Source: Ridgeia piscesae (taxonomy: Eukaryota; Annelida; Polychaeta; Sabellida; Siboglinidae). From it: a DNA stretch of 64,000 nt. The stretch spans positions 351,001 through 415,000 of the forward strand of contig JAODUO010000155.1 in the NCBI GenBank assembly GCA_025642075.2, written 5' to 3'. The notes under the pieces are model-generated. The model worked only from the letters and a program-made list of their open reading frames with translations, did not search any database and was not told the origin of the DNA. The translations under genes and the position numbers were made by a program. This document shows, piece by piece, positions 35,601 to 48,758 of the stretch; the first letter of the stretch is position 1; each line of letters starts with the position of its first letter.

Positions 35601-38600
35601 ATTTGTGTAGTTTGTCCTTGAGGCTTGGTTTAGCATTGTGCCAAAAGTCACTGATCTACTAAGCCTAGATAGACCTAGTGCCCCACCTGACCTCAGGCTG
35701 CTGACGTACACTGCTGCTGTGTTTCAGCAGCTGGTCTACCAAAAATACAGTGTTCGTAGTCGTACTGTGCTAGCACTATACATTCTTGCAGAGAAATAGA
35801 TCTGTGCAGATGTAGTTTATTTTTATGAATCACTTTAGTTGTGTTCAGTTAATTTAAATTGATAAGTTGCCACAGTTATTTTACAAAGGTTCATTTCATG
35901 GTGTAGAGAATGTACATGTAGGCAAACGTGTGTATAAACTAATTTCCATACTGACAACTATTTCTACTTGATCAGCCAATGCATTTCAAAATTGCTTCTA
36001 GGCCACCTTATGTATGTGCATAGATCTCGCTAAAACCAGAACGCCAACATAAGATGGCTAACTTCATGAATGGAAACTGAGGCAAAAGTGAACAAATGTA
36101 TTAAACATAAATATAATACATTATTTAATATGATACACTAAGTAAGTGGTGATGTAAACATGATAATATTGTTATCTTTATCAGACAAAACAGTGTTTAC
36201 TTTACCTATTTGCAACAAAAGGGGAAGTAAATAAATTTTCCATGTACATGCATGGTTTAGACAGTGATGTTACGGGGTAGGTAATCATGTCATACAAACA
36301 AACACATGTTAATTTTTACTGTATCATGTTGCAGATTTTCCTCAGGGAATTGATCTCGAATGCATCAGATGCCCTTGACAAGATCCGATTTTTGTCATTA
36401 ACAGACAAAAATGCTTTGTCAGCTACAGAGGAATTATCCATCAAAATCAAAGTAAGCATATTCATTGGTTTCACAGTGTGTGTAACAGTGGACAGACGTA
36501 TGTTCGAATGATGGTACAGTTAATTCATATTTGCTAGCCTGTGTAGATAGGAAAGGATGCCTAAAACTTGTAATCATGCGGCAGTTTCAGTTCTTCAAAA
36601 TGACGGTAGTCTGATTATTTTGTGAGACCCACCATGGCTTCAGTGATTACTGATAAAAGTAGCATGATATTAATATGATATCACACTAACAATGAGGAGC
36701 AATGGATTTGGGTTGCTGTGCCACTTCAAATTAGTTTATGTAAGCACTTTTGTAAGTTGTTTTGTAAGAAATATTCCATATCACTTGGTCTGTTGTTGTT
36801 TTTTATTTTTTATACCAGACAATGTCTGATGTCAAATTATTGATGATATAAAAAAGACGTTTTACCAAAGACGTGCTAGCCTTTTGATTGTCTTGTATAA
36901 CATGAAACCAACATGGTCACCTAGTTTTGTCCACATACAAAAAAACATACTTAGTATAACATGAAACATCTTGATTTCCTATTGTTTCAGGTCATTTGGT
37001 GGTCATTTGTTTCTTTTGATGGAACAAGATTACATAAGATGTCTTTACTGTTCCTTAGGCAGACAAGGATAACCATGTACTTCATGTAACGGACACTGGC
37101 ATTGGCATGACCAAAGAAGATCTTATCAAGCATCTAGGAACAATTGCAAAGTCTGGAACAAGTGACTTCTTATCAAAAGCAAGCGAATCGACACATCAAG
37201 ACATGGGTGATCTGATCGGACAGTTTGGTGTTGGCTTCTACTCAACATTCTTGGGTAAGTTGCATCAATATTTATGTTATATATTTTATTGTCTATACAG
37301 TATACACAGTATATTGACAATTATATCGACATTGTGCTGGCATTTTAAAAACTGAGTACTGATGTTTTCCAATTTACTGTTGTGTATTAAGAGATACATT
37401 TTCTAGTCTTGGTAAAATAATTTTTACAGTGTATAGGACAAAAAAAACAGTTGCAAAATGCAAATACTTTATAATATTAACCCATTTTATCCTGAAGTAA
37501 AGGCATACAAGTTGCTGTAAATTCCTGATCATTTCCACAAACTCAATCTGTACTTTAAAATGACCATAACTTTTATTATTTCTCAATAATTTGTTTAATG
37601 TGATATACCTTTAGGAAGCAAATAAAATCAAGTTACATTGACAATTTTTTTGGTTTGATAACATATTATGAGTGGCATTTGGCAATACATGCATCAATAA
37701 ATTCAAATGTATTTAGCTATGTTACTTTTCACTTATATTTTCACCAAGAAGGTGACAACAGCTGTTGTAGTTGTGAAATGTACAAATAGGCCTTTTTCAA
37801 AGTTGGTAATCACATGACTTTTTGAATGTCGTAATGTTTACAGCAATTTACAATGCCATAATAAGAATGCAAATGCGTAGATCTAGAGACTAAGCTGGCC
37901 ATTATTTTGTCTGTGGCATAGATGATAGCAGAAGAAAACTGCATCAATCTAGTATATCACATCATAGTTTGTCGTTATTGTTGCACCAGATGCAAAGTTG
38001 TATGCTTTCATTGATGTGTCGTTCTGGATCATTTTTGGCTGCTGTGATTTTTAATGTTCACTTGGGAGAGTATGATGAGAGTGATCACATTTGCATTCTA
38101 ATACTTGATGCTGCAGTGTACATGCCTAATGTAGGTATGAGCGTAGCTGTGGTATATATGTAGGTAGAGATATGCAGATGCTACTGGCAGCTGCCCTGAG
38201 AGCCAGGTGCAGTCTTGTGTGCAGCTCAGATGAGCCATGTCTTGTTGCCATAAATAATTCCTGCACTGCTGCCTGTACATCCCAAGCATGTGAGAGCTGG
38301 CTCATAAATTGGACACTTCTTATTGGGCTTAATGTGTACCTACAGAGATGGTTTTGAACTTTTGGTGTTTATACATATTTGACAGCTTTCATACAGCAAC
38401 AACTGTGTCAAATTTATGGATATAGAAGGGTAACTACATTCATCAGATCAAGAATCAAGTAGCTGTGTGATATACTATAGCTAGCTACCTGAGCTAGGTG
38501 TATGCACTGCTTAGTGGCACCATACAAGTGGTGTATTAATAGCTCAGGTGATTGGCTGCGGGAAACACAGGATGGTGTAGAAATATGCGAGGTAGTAGAA

Positions 38601-41600
38601 TGGGCCTTGAATGAATCCAACACAGGCATTGATAATGGGGGCACAGTTTAATTAGCAGATATTTATATGTCGATAATGCATTGTTGCAGTGGCTGACCGG
38701 GTCGTTGTTACATCAAAACATAATGATGACGAACAGTACATCTGGGAATCAGATGCGAAATCATTCTCTGTCGTCAAGGACCCCCGTGGTAACACCCTGC
38801 TCCGAGGAACAACAGTCAGGTGTGTAAAAAGAAGGACAACATTTCCATCTGATGATACACATCTAATTTTCAAGATATTATCATAAAAGTTATGTGATTT
38901 TTTTTAGTGAACAAGTGTTTGTACACTGATCTGGTTTTTGTTTGGGTCAGATTAACAGTGTATATTGTTTGTGTTTGTAGTCTACACTTGAAGGAGGAGG
39001 CCCATGACTTCCTTGAACAGAACACTGTTCGTGACTTAGTGAAGAAATACAGCCAGTTCATCAACTTTAACATCTTCTTGTGGGACAGCAAGGTATGCAT
39101 CTGAGGGCTGTAGCACTGAAATGGTTAAATGCTAAAAAAAAAGCAGTTTATTTTGTTATAAACAAGTATTACTATGCAGCATGATGAAGCGGAAGTGTTT
39201 TAGCTCTAATATCTTAAAAACTACTTATCCTATCGTAACAACATTTGCTGTAACAACTGTATCTGCTATCTTAACCAAATATGCAATTTATCGAGTATGT
39301 CTGAATAGAAGGTGATGTGTTGGATAATAATCAATTCACACAACGACAACCAGTCTTGAGAATTCTGGCAGTGTGATTTTGCGGATAGTCCCACATAAAA
39401 TTTGATTTCTAATATATTTACCATGTTTCTTCAAAACGATCTAGATAGAGTGTATAATATTTTGAGGGCGTCCGATCTAACCTGGCCATGCAGCATATGC
39501 CCTGTGACTGCAGTTCTACGAAACGAATCCACTGTTTCAGTTCTGGTCAATTCAAAGGGTAACACAAAAGACAGCTAACTATCTTTCTCTAATGCTACAA
39601 TTGTATGGGGAACAATGTGGCATATTGCGTGTCGCGTTTTCATTGCAAACTGACGTAAGGCACTTGCCGAACCGCATAGCTGTGTGATGTTTTTCAGAAT
39701 GCGGCAAATGTAATGCTGGGTTTTGATTGGTTGCATTAACCAAGATGGTACTATTCAAGGTGTCGGAGGTTTTGTAAGAATTTACCCTTTTTTAATTGAC
39801 CGTTCTGCACAGTAGAGTTAAAGCCAAACATGGCAGGTAGTTTGATCAACTGTCACAGTGTCAGACTATATACGACTTTGTATTGTTTTTGCTGATGTAG
39901 ATGTTTGGTTGCTTTAGACGGAACAGGTTGAGGAGCCGATTGAGGAGGAAGAGAAAGAGGAAGAAGCTGATAAGAAGGACGATGAAGACGAAGATGGAAA
40001 GGTTGGCATTATTTCACTTGTTCTGTAAAATAATAATAATACCGTCTTTATATAGCGCATGGCGGATCGATGCGCTGCACAAGAAATATTCTAAATGTAT
40101 ATTAATAAATATATGTAAATTATATAAATAATAAAATATAACTGGCGTATTTGTTACAATGTACATACATTTGCAAATGCCAACACGTTTACCTATGTAC
40201 ATACATTTATACAGCATGCATAAATACAGGAGGGGTTTTAAATATACTGGGTATGTGTTACTTTAGTAACATTTTAAATTGGGCTGTCAAAAATATTTGC
40301 AGTTAAAGCATTCAAACTATCTCCGGTAAAGAGTAAATGTCTTTCACATTTATTTGTGACAGATCATTCACTGAATGTATGCATGGGACTGCACTGGCGA
40401 TGAAGTGTGTATTTTTGTGGTTAAGCGATGTGAGTGGATGTTTGATTGTACTTGTGCTGCAGGTTGAGGAGGAGAAGGAAGACAAACCAAAGACAAAGAA
40501 GGTAGACAAGACCACTTGGGACTGGGTGATTGTCAATGACAACAAACCTCTGTGGACTAGAAAGTGAGTCATTGAAGACACGTATCTTATTGCTGATTAT
40601 TAAAACATCCCTAATTAATTAGAAACTAGTCGCCAGTGATGATACTTCCCAGCTTCCTGACTCTATATGGAGGTGGCATGATTAGTCTTACTGAGGTGAC
40701 ATTTCATCAGTTGTAACCTGTTCGGTGGAACTATTTTTAGTACTTTGGCCCTGCACTGTTAGTTCCCATATCTCTGAAACCATTCCAGATTTATTTTTAG
40801 GGTGTATAGATGGTAGTTAGTACACAAGACATTTGTATTTGATTGAATGTTTCTAAGAGCACATCAGGACCTCCAAAAAAGCTACGTCCACATTTTTGGC
40901 TATGTCTGCATGTGAATAATAAAATGTAACTAGTGAAAGATAGAAGTAATATAAAATATTCACTGCTTTGAGCAAATATTGCAAATTTTTAAACATTGCC
41001 ACAGTGCCACTGAAGATAGGTTTATTGCATGTATATAATAATTATATATAATATGTGTGTATAAAGAATTTATACAGCAACCTGTGACATTTGCAGGCCA
41101 GCAGACATCACTGATGACGAATACAATTCATTCTACAAGAGTTTCTGCAAGGACACAGAAGACCCAATGACCAGGATCCACTTCACTGCTGAGGGTGAGG
41201 TGACATTCAAGTCAATGCTGTTTGTGCCTAAGACGGCACCTTCTGACACTTTTCAAAACTACGGCAAGAAGATTGACTCCATCAAGATGTATGTGCGTCG
41301 TGTCTTCATCACTGATAATTTTGAGGAGATGATGCCCAAGTACCTGAACTTTGTTCGTGGACTTGTAAGTACCAATTTGTGTTATATTGAATTAATAGTT
41401 TTTTTTTTAATTTGATAAAGTGGTGTATAAATACTGGTTAACTAGTTTTATTTCTGTGTTACGTTTGTATAATCCATTTTTTCCTGAAACTAGTGCAGAC
41501 AAGTTGCAGTTCCTGAACATTTCCTCAAATCAATCTGTCGGTATTAAAAAATGACATGCCTCCATTTAAAATGGACATAACTTTATTATTTAAATGTGAT

Positions 41601-44600
41601 ATACCTTTAGAAAGTAGGTCAAATAAACTTTCAAGTCACATCTACAAACTCATAATTTTATCGTATGTATTATATATGGCAAAACATGCCCAATCAATTC
41701 AAACCTATTTTGAGGTTTGTCACATTACTTTTCACCTGACATTTTCACCATGAAGGAGGCAACATGTTAATGAGCAAGTTGAGTCTGTTTTATGCATCAC
41801 TCTCTGCTGAAAAAAGGTATACAACTTGTCCACATATCTTGGATAATAATCTCATGTAAAATTGTTTGTAATACCCCCATGTCAGTCGATTGAATCGAGT
41901 GTGGCGCTGCTGAGTGGAATTATTCAAATTTGTGAAATATTTTCTGTCAACGATGTATAATTTTGTGGCTCATTTCTTATAACTAATAAAGAAGTACTCT
42001 AAAGTAACAACTTTGGTCAACATTTCAACGTCACTTTATTTATGAAGTAGTGACCGTCTCTTAATCTTAACTTTGTTGATGCCAAAAATACGGTGTGGTG
42101 CGAAGTGGGCGAAAATGGATGCCGTTGTTGGTTGACCCAACTTCAACGGCTTCAAAGTATGTCTTCACGGACAAATGTCACAGCAAATACCATGACCGTC
42201 CATCTTATATCGTCTATCCACTTGTCTGCCTTCTTGTCATCACCAGAAGTAAAGTATGAAGTAAATTAGCAGAGTTATCCTTCAAAATATGTCAACGGTC
42301 TTTGCAACTTAATGCCATCTTTGATTTCACTTTAGCTTGGGGGTACCCGCTTTGTACTGCAAATACCCAAAGAACGGCACTGATTGGTTGAAAAATGCAA
42401 GTGTCAAGTGCACACTACGACTAGAATCGTATCCTGGATAAAGTGGGATAAACTAGGTGACCAACAGTTCTAGATGGTCAGCCAGAGGAACCGTGTTTGA
42501 AATCTTGGTGCTGGTCAGTCTGTTGAAACTTGGGTAATTGTGTACACCCTACATGCTGGGAATTGAATAATCTCTTGTGGATTGAGCTGTAAGACCATGT
42601 TGTTGTTAACAGGTTGACTCTGATGACTTGCCACTGAACGTTTCCCGTGAGACGCTGCAGCAACACAAACTACTGAAGGTAATCAAGAAGAAACTAGTGA
42701 GGAAGACCCTCGATATGTTCAAGAAGATCAGCAAGGACGACTATGAGAAGTTCTGGAAGGAGTACAGTACAAAGTGAGCTTTATTTGTGACCCTGTTCTG
42801 TTGGTCAACTACAATACTTTCATTAATGTATTGTTATCAGTCATATGAAATACTAATATTCTGGAATGCTACAACCATACATGATAGGTAGTTATTACTA
42901 ATGAACTCTAATACCATTTGCTATATAATGGAAAATTATAATATTGTCCTGCTCACAGTTTTGACTTTTAACACATTCAAAAAATTATCAAGCATCTACA
43001 TTGCCAGGTTGACAATATTACAAATGTTTGTTATTATTTAGTGTACGTTATCTTACATCTGGCAGATTAAGTACTTTTAAGTAGGCTAAGTTTGACCTCA
43101 CATCTTATATTTTTGTTCAGGATAAGTGGCAATAGCCTGAACTTTATCTAATACCACTGAAGTCTGTTTCATGTGACTATTGCAGCATCAAGCTGGGTGT
43201 AATTGAGGACCACTCAAACCGCACTCGTCTCGCCAAGCTGCTGCGCTTTTACTCTTCCAACTCTGACACGGAATTCACATCACTGGCTGAATATGTGGAG
43301 CGTATGAAGGACAAGCAGGATGCAATCTACTTCATGGCTGGATCTTCACGCACAGAGGTTGAAAAATCACCATTTGTTGAGCGTCTGCTCAAGAAGGGCT
43401 ATGAAGTGCTGTACCTGGTCGAGCCTGTGGATGAGTACTGCATACAGTCTCTGCCAGAGTTTGACAGCAAAAAGTTCCAGAACGTTGCCAAGGATGGACT
43501 CAAGATTGACGACTCGGAGAAGTCAAAGGAACGTATGGAGGCACTGACTAAGGAATACGAGCCACTCATTACCTGGCTGAAGGATGATGCCCTGAAGGAT
43601 GTGGTATGTTTTCATTAGTTACTGTTGTATGTACTTTGTGGAACATGTTTATGTGTGCAAGAAAATGTACCTTTTGTCAAATCTGACATGATATTGACAA
43701 TGATTCACCAAAACACATTTCATTCATAATTACAAACTCACTATAGTTCAAAGGATTTCAGAGCCTCTTGGCCCATTTTTTAAATTCAGAATTGGATTCC
43801 AATAATGATAATGTATTTGACAAGCCTGTATTTGCTGTTCAGATTGAGAAGGCAACAGTGTCGCAGCGACTCACCACCTCACCATGTGCCCTGGTGGCCA
43901 ACACATACGGCTGGTCTGGAAACATGGAACGCATCATGCGAGCTCAGACTTACCAGAAGGCCAATGACCCCAATAGCCAGTGAGTATATGTAATCTGTTA
44001 TTATGATGATAACAACTTACCATCTGTAGGCACTTTTTTTGGTCCAAGTAGTAGTAAAATACAGTCGTGGTCACTGTGAGAATGATCATGTAGCAGCTTC
44101 CATGTGGTTTAGAAAATATGTTGTCTGCAATTACAAACAAGTTTTGCTCTGTATAAAAATTATGTATATTTATGGTTAAACTTATCTTGTTTTATTGGTG
44201 GCATATATTCTATTTGTGAGGCTATTCTGTTAGAATTGGTATGGTTTTCTTGACTTGATACCAACTAGGTAACACTGGAGTAACTCTACATGTAACATGT
44301 GTATCATAGGTACTATGGAACACAGAAAAAGATCCTCGAATTGAATCCACGCCACCCACTTGTGAAGGAACTGAAACGCCGTGTCGAGACAAGCAAGGAC
44401 GACCAAACAACAAAAGATCTTGCCATGGTGTTGTTTGAGACAGCCACACTGCGCTCCAACTTCCTTGTTAAAGACACTGCCGCATTTGCTGGTCGCATTG
44501 AGAGAATGCTGCGACTCAGTATGGACATATCACTCGATGAAAAGGTTCGTCCCTTTGGATTTTGTAAGCTTAAAAATCTGTATGCATTTCCACCAGTAAG

Positions 44601-45909
44601 TCATTCAGACATCTTGATTGTTATCCAGTGGAAATGTTTAGTTTTTTTAATGAGCAACAAGAAGAGAAATAATGTATAAATTTCTACTATTATCCATTCA
44701 TTGTTTGTTTCATTCATTGCAACAGGTTGTGCTTAACAGGTTGTGAACTATCTTGTATTATAAGAAAATGGTTAAAGAACATTTTCAAACTAATGAATAT
44801 CTTGTCTTAATCTTGCTTATAATCTTGTCATGTTGTGAAAGTCAGACAGATTGATAAAAGGCTTTACTTCAATGTAGCTTCTGCCCCGTCACCTGGCACA
44901 GTCTTAAAGGTTGTTGTTTCAACTGTAGATTGAGGATGAGCCTGAAGATGAGGACGAGGCTGAAGCAGCGTCTGACGAAGCAGAAGCTGAGCCAGAGCAA
45001 GAGGAGGACGATGATACAGAGAAACCATCAGAAGATAAAGATCAGGCTGAGGCAGCAGCAGTACCAGAGGAGGAGGCACAGGAGAAGGTTTGTATCTTTC
45101 TCTTCTGTAATTGGTAATACCATTTTCTATGTTACAGTATACAAGAAATGATTAGGTTGCTGAAGATATGGTGGAATGCATGCATGATAGGTTTGTTGTG
45201 TTTGTGGTGACAGTTACTGTGTGTTGTGATATTAATTGCTTTTGATCTGACCCCCAACCAGCTGCTTCCATTTTGACCTTGCCATCCGTGTGCCCCACCA
45301 GAGCCATTCATCGTTCTTGGCTAAACTGCCATACCAACAATACTTTTGCACAGCCATTCTGTTTTAAAATACTGCTGTTTGATAAGCTGATATGCCAAGC
45401 TGTAAATGAATGGGAATATTACAATTTGTGAATGCATCCATTGATAGGTATTGTCCAGCATATCTTGCTGTAAAGGTTGAATTATGGTATAAGATTGAAA
45501 TCCAAACACAAAAATTCAGTAAACATTCCAAATATTGGCATGTGTGTGCATCATTCTGACTAACAATGTTCATGCATGTCTCCCCAGTGCCAGTTTGAGC
45601 AAGTTGTGTGCTCATTTTGATCACTGATGTGCTGGTAGATTTATGTGTGGTCCCCTAGAATACTAACTCATAAAATTGGCCATTCATTCAATCGGGAAAT
45701 CTATTTGCATATCACCACTGGGTGAAATTGATCTCATGCTGGAATTTGCAAGGATGCTGACACTGAAGACAAGACGTATATGATACAACACACGAGTTGG
45801 CAAGGTCATAGGGAGAAGGGGTCAGGTGCAGCAGATGGCAGCACTGGTATTGATGGACTTGTTCTCGATGCTCTGTTTGCAGGAAACGGAAAAGAAAGAT
45901 GAATTGTAG
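29693..45909 (+). CDS. HSP90B1: endoplasmin (GRP94), ER-lumenal HSP90 chaperone, 815 aa
   Basis: Sixteen exons, all in phase: 29693-29744, 34934-35042, 35191-35332, 36335-36451, 37059-37254, 38690-38819, 38981-39092, 39918-40001, 40463-40563, 41097-41364, 42613-42773, 43186-43603, 43843-43979, 44310-44544, 44929-45087, 45883-45909. Order of domains: an N-terminal signal peptide (MARRHIF then a Leu/Val core, residues 1 to about 18); the pre-N region with [10 protein letters not shown]; the ATPase domain with [14 protein letters not shown] (Glu106, Asn110), DTGIGM (Asp152) and the lid GQFGVGF (194-199); an acidic linker (exons 8-9); the middle domain with catalytic-loop Arg449 in NVSRET; the dimerisation domain; an acidic tail; and the KDEL retrieval signal (812-815). 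It folds secreted and membrane proteins in the ER using ATP. Vertebrate GRP94 has about 800 residues, so this one is full length. The exon 14 donor (AAG/GTTCGT) is weak; all others are ordinary. Confidence 0.97.
30104..30215 (-). repeat. solo terminal fragment of the 27.3-28.9 kb TIR element
   Basis: Starts GGGTGGTCGGACCAATTTCT, the inverse of the right end at 28884-28900, and continues with sequence related to that element's last 100 bp. No second end nearby. Confidence 0.65.
30808..31451 (+). repeat. intron-1 repeat family, copy A
   Basis: Direct relative of copy C (34037-34613), alignable over about 570 bp (TTTACCAATCATATTGCCGA versus TTTACCGATCATATTGCTGA; AAGATGGCGACAGCACATGT in both). 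It ends in GGTCTGCGCAGTAGAGTTAA. Confidence 0.85.
32424..32757 (-). repeat. intron-1 repeat family, copy B (inverted, partial)
   Basis: Begins TTAACTCTACTGCGCAGACC, the exact inverse of the copy A end. It runs inverted through ACATGCTGTCGCCATCTTG to the ATCTCGGT/CGACGATTT section. Copies A and B form a long foldback with a 970-bp loop. Confidence 0.85.
34037..34613 (+). repeat. intron-1 repeat family, copy C
   Basis: Same orientation as copy A with scattered substitutions and short indels. It lacks the CTGCGCAGTAGAGTTAA terminus, stopping at TTTTAGACGGTC. Confidence 0.85.
37470..37765 (+). repeat. dispersed repeat in GRP94 intron 5
   Basis: Shares ordered blocks with 41468-41768 in intron 10: AACCCATTTTATCCTGAA, CATAACTTT-TATTATTT, GTGATATACCTTTAG, TGTTACTTTTCACTTATATT, TTTTCACCA. 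Diverged and non-coding. Confidence 0.7.
39798..39821 (+). repeat. terminus of the intron-1 repeat family in intron 7
   Basis: GACCGTTCTGCACAGTAGAG then TTAA, close to the copy A end. The start of this intron, near 39140-39190, also resembles 33645-33700 in intron 1 (TTTTGTTATAAACAA, ATGCAGC, GATGA-GCGGAA). Confidence 0.55.
40020..40095. repeat. short dispersed repeat, TTTATATAGCGC type, in intron 8
   Basis: CGTCTTTATATAGCGCATGG with GATGCGCTGCACAAG downstream: an inverted GCGC-core arrangement like that of short repeats scattered through marine invertebrate genomes. Recognised by type only. Confidence 0.4.
41468..41768 (+). repeat. dispersed repeat in GRP94 intron 10
   Basis: Partner of 37470-37765 in the same orientation. 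The two copies differ by substitutions and several indels, so the duplication is not recent. Confidence 0.7.
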
Positions 45910-46512
45910 AGCGCACCCCAGTGGAAGGGACCCCCAGTCATCATTCTCATCACCATTGCAATCATAGTCTGCTGTCTGATCACGAATAGTTTGTCACCCG
46001 CCGCCTACCTGCCATAGAATCAGCTCTTCTTGAGAAGAGTTCTTGGAATTCTAACTATGCGATACTGAAGGTGTTTCTACTAGATAAGCAGTTTTTGTTA
46101 AGTTGTGAATCTATTAATGGAAACAGGCCTGTTGGGCAGGAAAAGGGTATTGTTTGTACTAGATGTTAATTTAAGTTTTTATCTGTGAGCATTCCTTTAG
46201 TTGTGTCACTTGTGTGAAGCATGGTATCTGTTGACGTGATATTGAACTGTGTGCTGAGTTTACATATAGATTACAGTTGTTTAGAGTGAAATAATACACT
46301 ACATTACGTTTAAACCAAAGCTATTCTGTACATAACTAGCCACCAAAGGGTGTGAGTGTTGGCTTCTAACACAAACTACTTGCCAACCAATAAAAAAAAT
46401 AGAGTACTGAATCCTCGATATTGATACTAAAAACAAAATGTCGTTTCATCCTCTAGTTAAGAACAGCCATCATACTGTCATTGAACTTTATATTTGATGC
46501 TGTAATTTTGAG

Positions 46513-46518
46513 AATAAA
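46513..46518 (+). terminator. GRP94 polyadenylation signal
   Basis: AATAAA 604 bp after the stop codon, followed by T-rich and GT-rich sequence. This would give a 3' UTR of about 0.6 kb. Confidence 0.7.
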
Positions 46519-46539
46519 ATGTTTGTTTTTACAATGTGT

Positions 46540-47185
46540 CAGTTGTCTCTGATATTTTATTGGAATCGGTGGAAATTGAATAAGTCATTTATACTAACTG
46601 CCTGATGAATTTCAATTGCTGCCATTTATGGCCAGTTTAGGTGTCTGTTAGTATTTTTAATTGGTGTAGCATATCAGTTGCATGAGAATGATGTGTGTGC
46701 ATGTACTAACTAGTAAATCCTAGTTCTTTGTTTTTTACAGTTGTTATACTTTAATTTGAGTGTGTTAAACTCTACATCGTTTAATTAAGTTGTATCTTCA
46801 AAACTATATGTACTGGATGAAAGATCCGCAAAATAAAAATTTTAAGGTGACATTGAAAATATATGATGAGTGTACAATAAGAGACGGATTTAACATTTTT
46901 TGAAACCCACTGCCTTTAAGGTGTGCTCCTGTTGCACTAGCACTGGCATTTGCCACACTTTGAATGGGCTGAAATGTTTGAATAACCATTGCCAACATTT
47001 AAGAATGCCATTTACAATATATGTGACCATGATTTGATGAGCCGCGGTATATTTTAAATGCCATTTCAAATATCTGGCATTTGTTGCTGCCATATGGGGG
47101 AAATTCGGGCACTTGCGCAGAATTCGGGCCCATCTCGGTTTTGCCAACATTTGATACTTTATTTTGTTAATTGAATTCATTAACA
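46540..47185. other. intergenic, nothing recognised
   Basis: No exon, repeat or motif I can support between the GRP94 polyadenylation site and the hairpin at 47186. Confidence 0.4.
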
Positions 47186-47364
47186 TCATCTTGCGCATAT
47201 TTATGTTTTATAAACAGCGCGGTCTGCATAAAGATACTGTTTATCGCTCATTCCATGTGCACGGCGCAGTGACATGCACTGCTGCGCTTGCGACTAGCAC
47301 AAATTTCGACCTCAAAAGTATGCTAACACGCGCTGTTTATAAAACATAAATATGCGCAAGATGA
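47186..47364. repeat. perfect 36-bp inverted repeat with 107-nt loop
   Basis: 47186-47221 (TCATCTTGCGCATATTTATG...AAACAGCGCG) is the exact reverse complement of 47329-47364. The loop is GC-rich and contains shorter complementary pieces. Likely a small foldback element. Confidence 0.85.
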
Positions 47365-47637
47365 TTTTAATTGTTTGAATTGACAAAAGTATGCATAAAC
47401 GGCGTCTATAAAGATGATGTGATTTTACATTAGATCTTGGATTTAAGTACATTCTATTGGTCCCTGGTCTGTAGTTACTTCAGTGATGATCGGCATGACG
47501 CGACGTTCTCTTTTAACTTTGTTATCAGAGATCACGCGGAATTGTAAGTTTGTAACTTAGAGCTCAGACAATCACCTGGGTGATCCACCGGATAGGTCCG
47601 TCGATATGCATTGAGTCTCCACGTTCAACGTGACAAC

Positions 47638-48095
47638 ATCCCAATGAAATGCACGGTGGACACTGGAGCTGAGCCTAGTGTGCTTCCTATTTGTCAACTT
47701 TGCCGAGAGTCGCACCACACGCTCGAAGCCGACCGGAGTCAAACGATACATCGTTAAGAAGTACCCAGAGCTATTCCAACGACTTAGGCAATTTCCGCGG
47801 ACTTACTCGATGCAGACCAAACCGGAAGTGTGTCGCGTGATCCACACAACCAGGCTATGAGGCTAGTCTCAACCGACTGTCGGTCGGCTGTCTGCCGAGT
47901 TGAGGGGCTTAAAAGTGCTGCCACCTCACGGAGCCTGGGTAACCGAGGCTACCAACCAGGCGTGTACCTTTCGCTTTACGGAACTAACTGAAAGCTGATG
48001 AACAAGCGGAATGGGTGAACTCCATGAATGGATCTTTACGCATCTGCTCAGATCCTCGTAACCTCAACGAGGTCTTGTCCAACTGTTGAGGACAG
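47638..48095 (+). pseudogene. decayed Ty3/Gypsy pol, part 1 (protease and RT start)
   Basis: In shifting frames the plus strand reads VDTGAEPSVLP (retropepsin active site), then KKYPELFQRL, and EWVNSMN with LRICSDPRNLNEV, the early reverse-transcriptase region of Ty3/Gypsy elements. Stops and frameshifts interrupt it; no intact gene. Confidence 0.75.
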
Positions 48096-48219
48096 CAAAG
48101 CTGCATAATTATGTTGCACAGAACGGAGATCATACGTAATCCCATCCTCATGCCATGCCCTCGGGTTGTTGCGCTGCGTTACAGTACGTGAGCCGAGTCG
48201 GAACTAAAATATATACATC

Positions 48220-48642
48220 GCCAGTCGCTACTGCACGCGTTAGCCGTGGGAACAGCGCAAATATCCACCCCAATTTGAAGACGGATACACGACTGATGGG
48301 AATCCCAATATAATGACCCATTCACATCCTAATTACATTGTATGTAACCATCCTCGCGCGCCACGAGTCGCTGCGGTTGATTGCGTCAGTACCAGCTCTT
48401 CTCTACTCCTGTCACATCCCTTTCATAAACTCTTAATGTCAGCCAATGAAATCGCCCACTAGGAGGGTGGTCGGCCTCCGGCCATGTAATATAATTTTGG
48501 GCGATTTCAGCCACGCAGTGCTCGTGTTGCCTGCAATGTTTATGAAGTGAATGTGTCGTTATATTGGGATTCCCACCAGTCGCGTATTCGTCTTCAAATT
48601 GGGGCGGGTATGTGTCCCACGGCTGACGCAGTGGCGACTGGC
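48220..48642. mobile_element. foldback element, 423 bp, arms about 100 bp
   Basis: The left arm GCCAGTCGCTACTGCACGCG...CCCAATTTGAAGACGGAT...GGGAATCCCAATATAA returns inverted at about 48545-48642. It interrupts the Gypsy remnant. Related arms occur at 16599-16695 and 60290-60382. The interior has a block (48352-48476) that recurs at 48759-48880 and 60491-60600. Confidence 0.8.
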
Positions 48643-48758
48643 GAATTCAGTTGCTATACTTTTATACGTCACTCCCAAGGTTTTCGGAGACGATCAGCCA
48701 GGAGTGCAGTAGCGAGGATGTAGCGTGTGGCTGAAATCATCCTAACTTATATCACATA

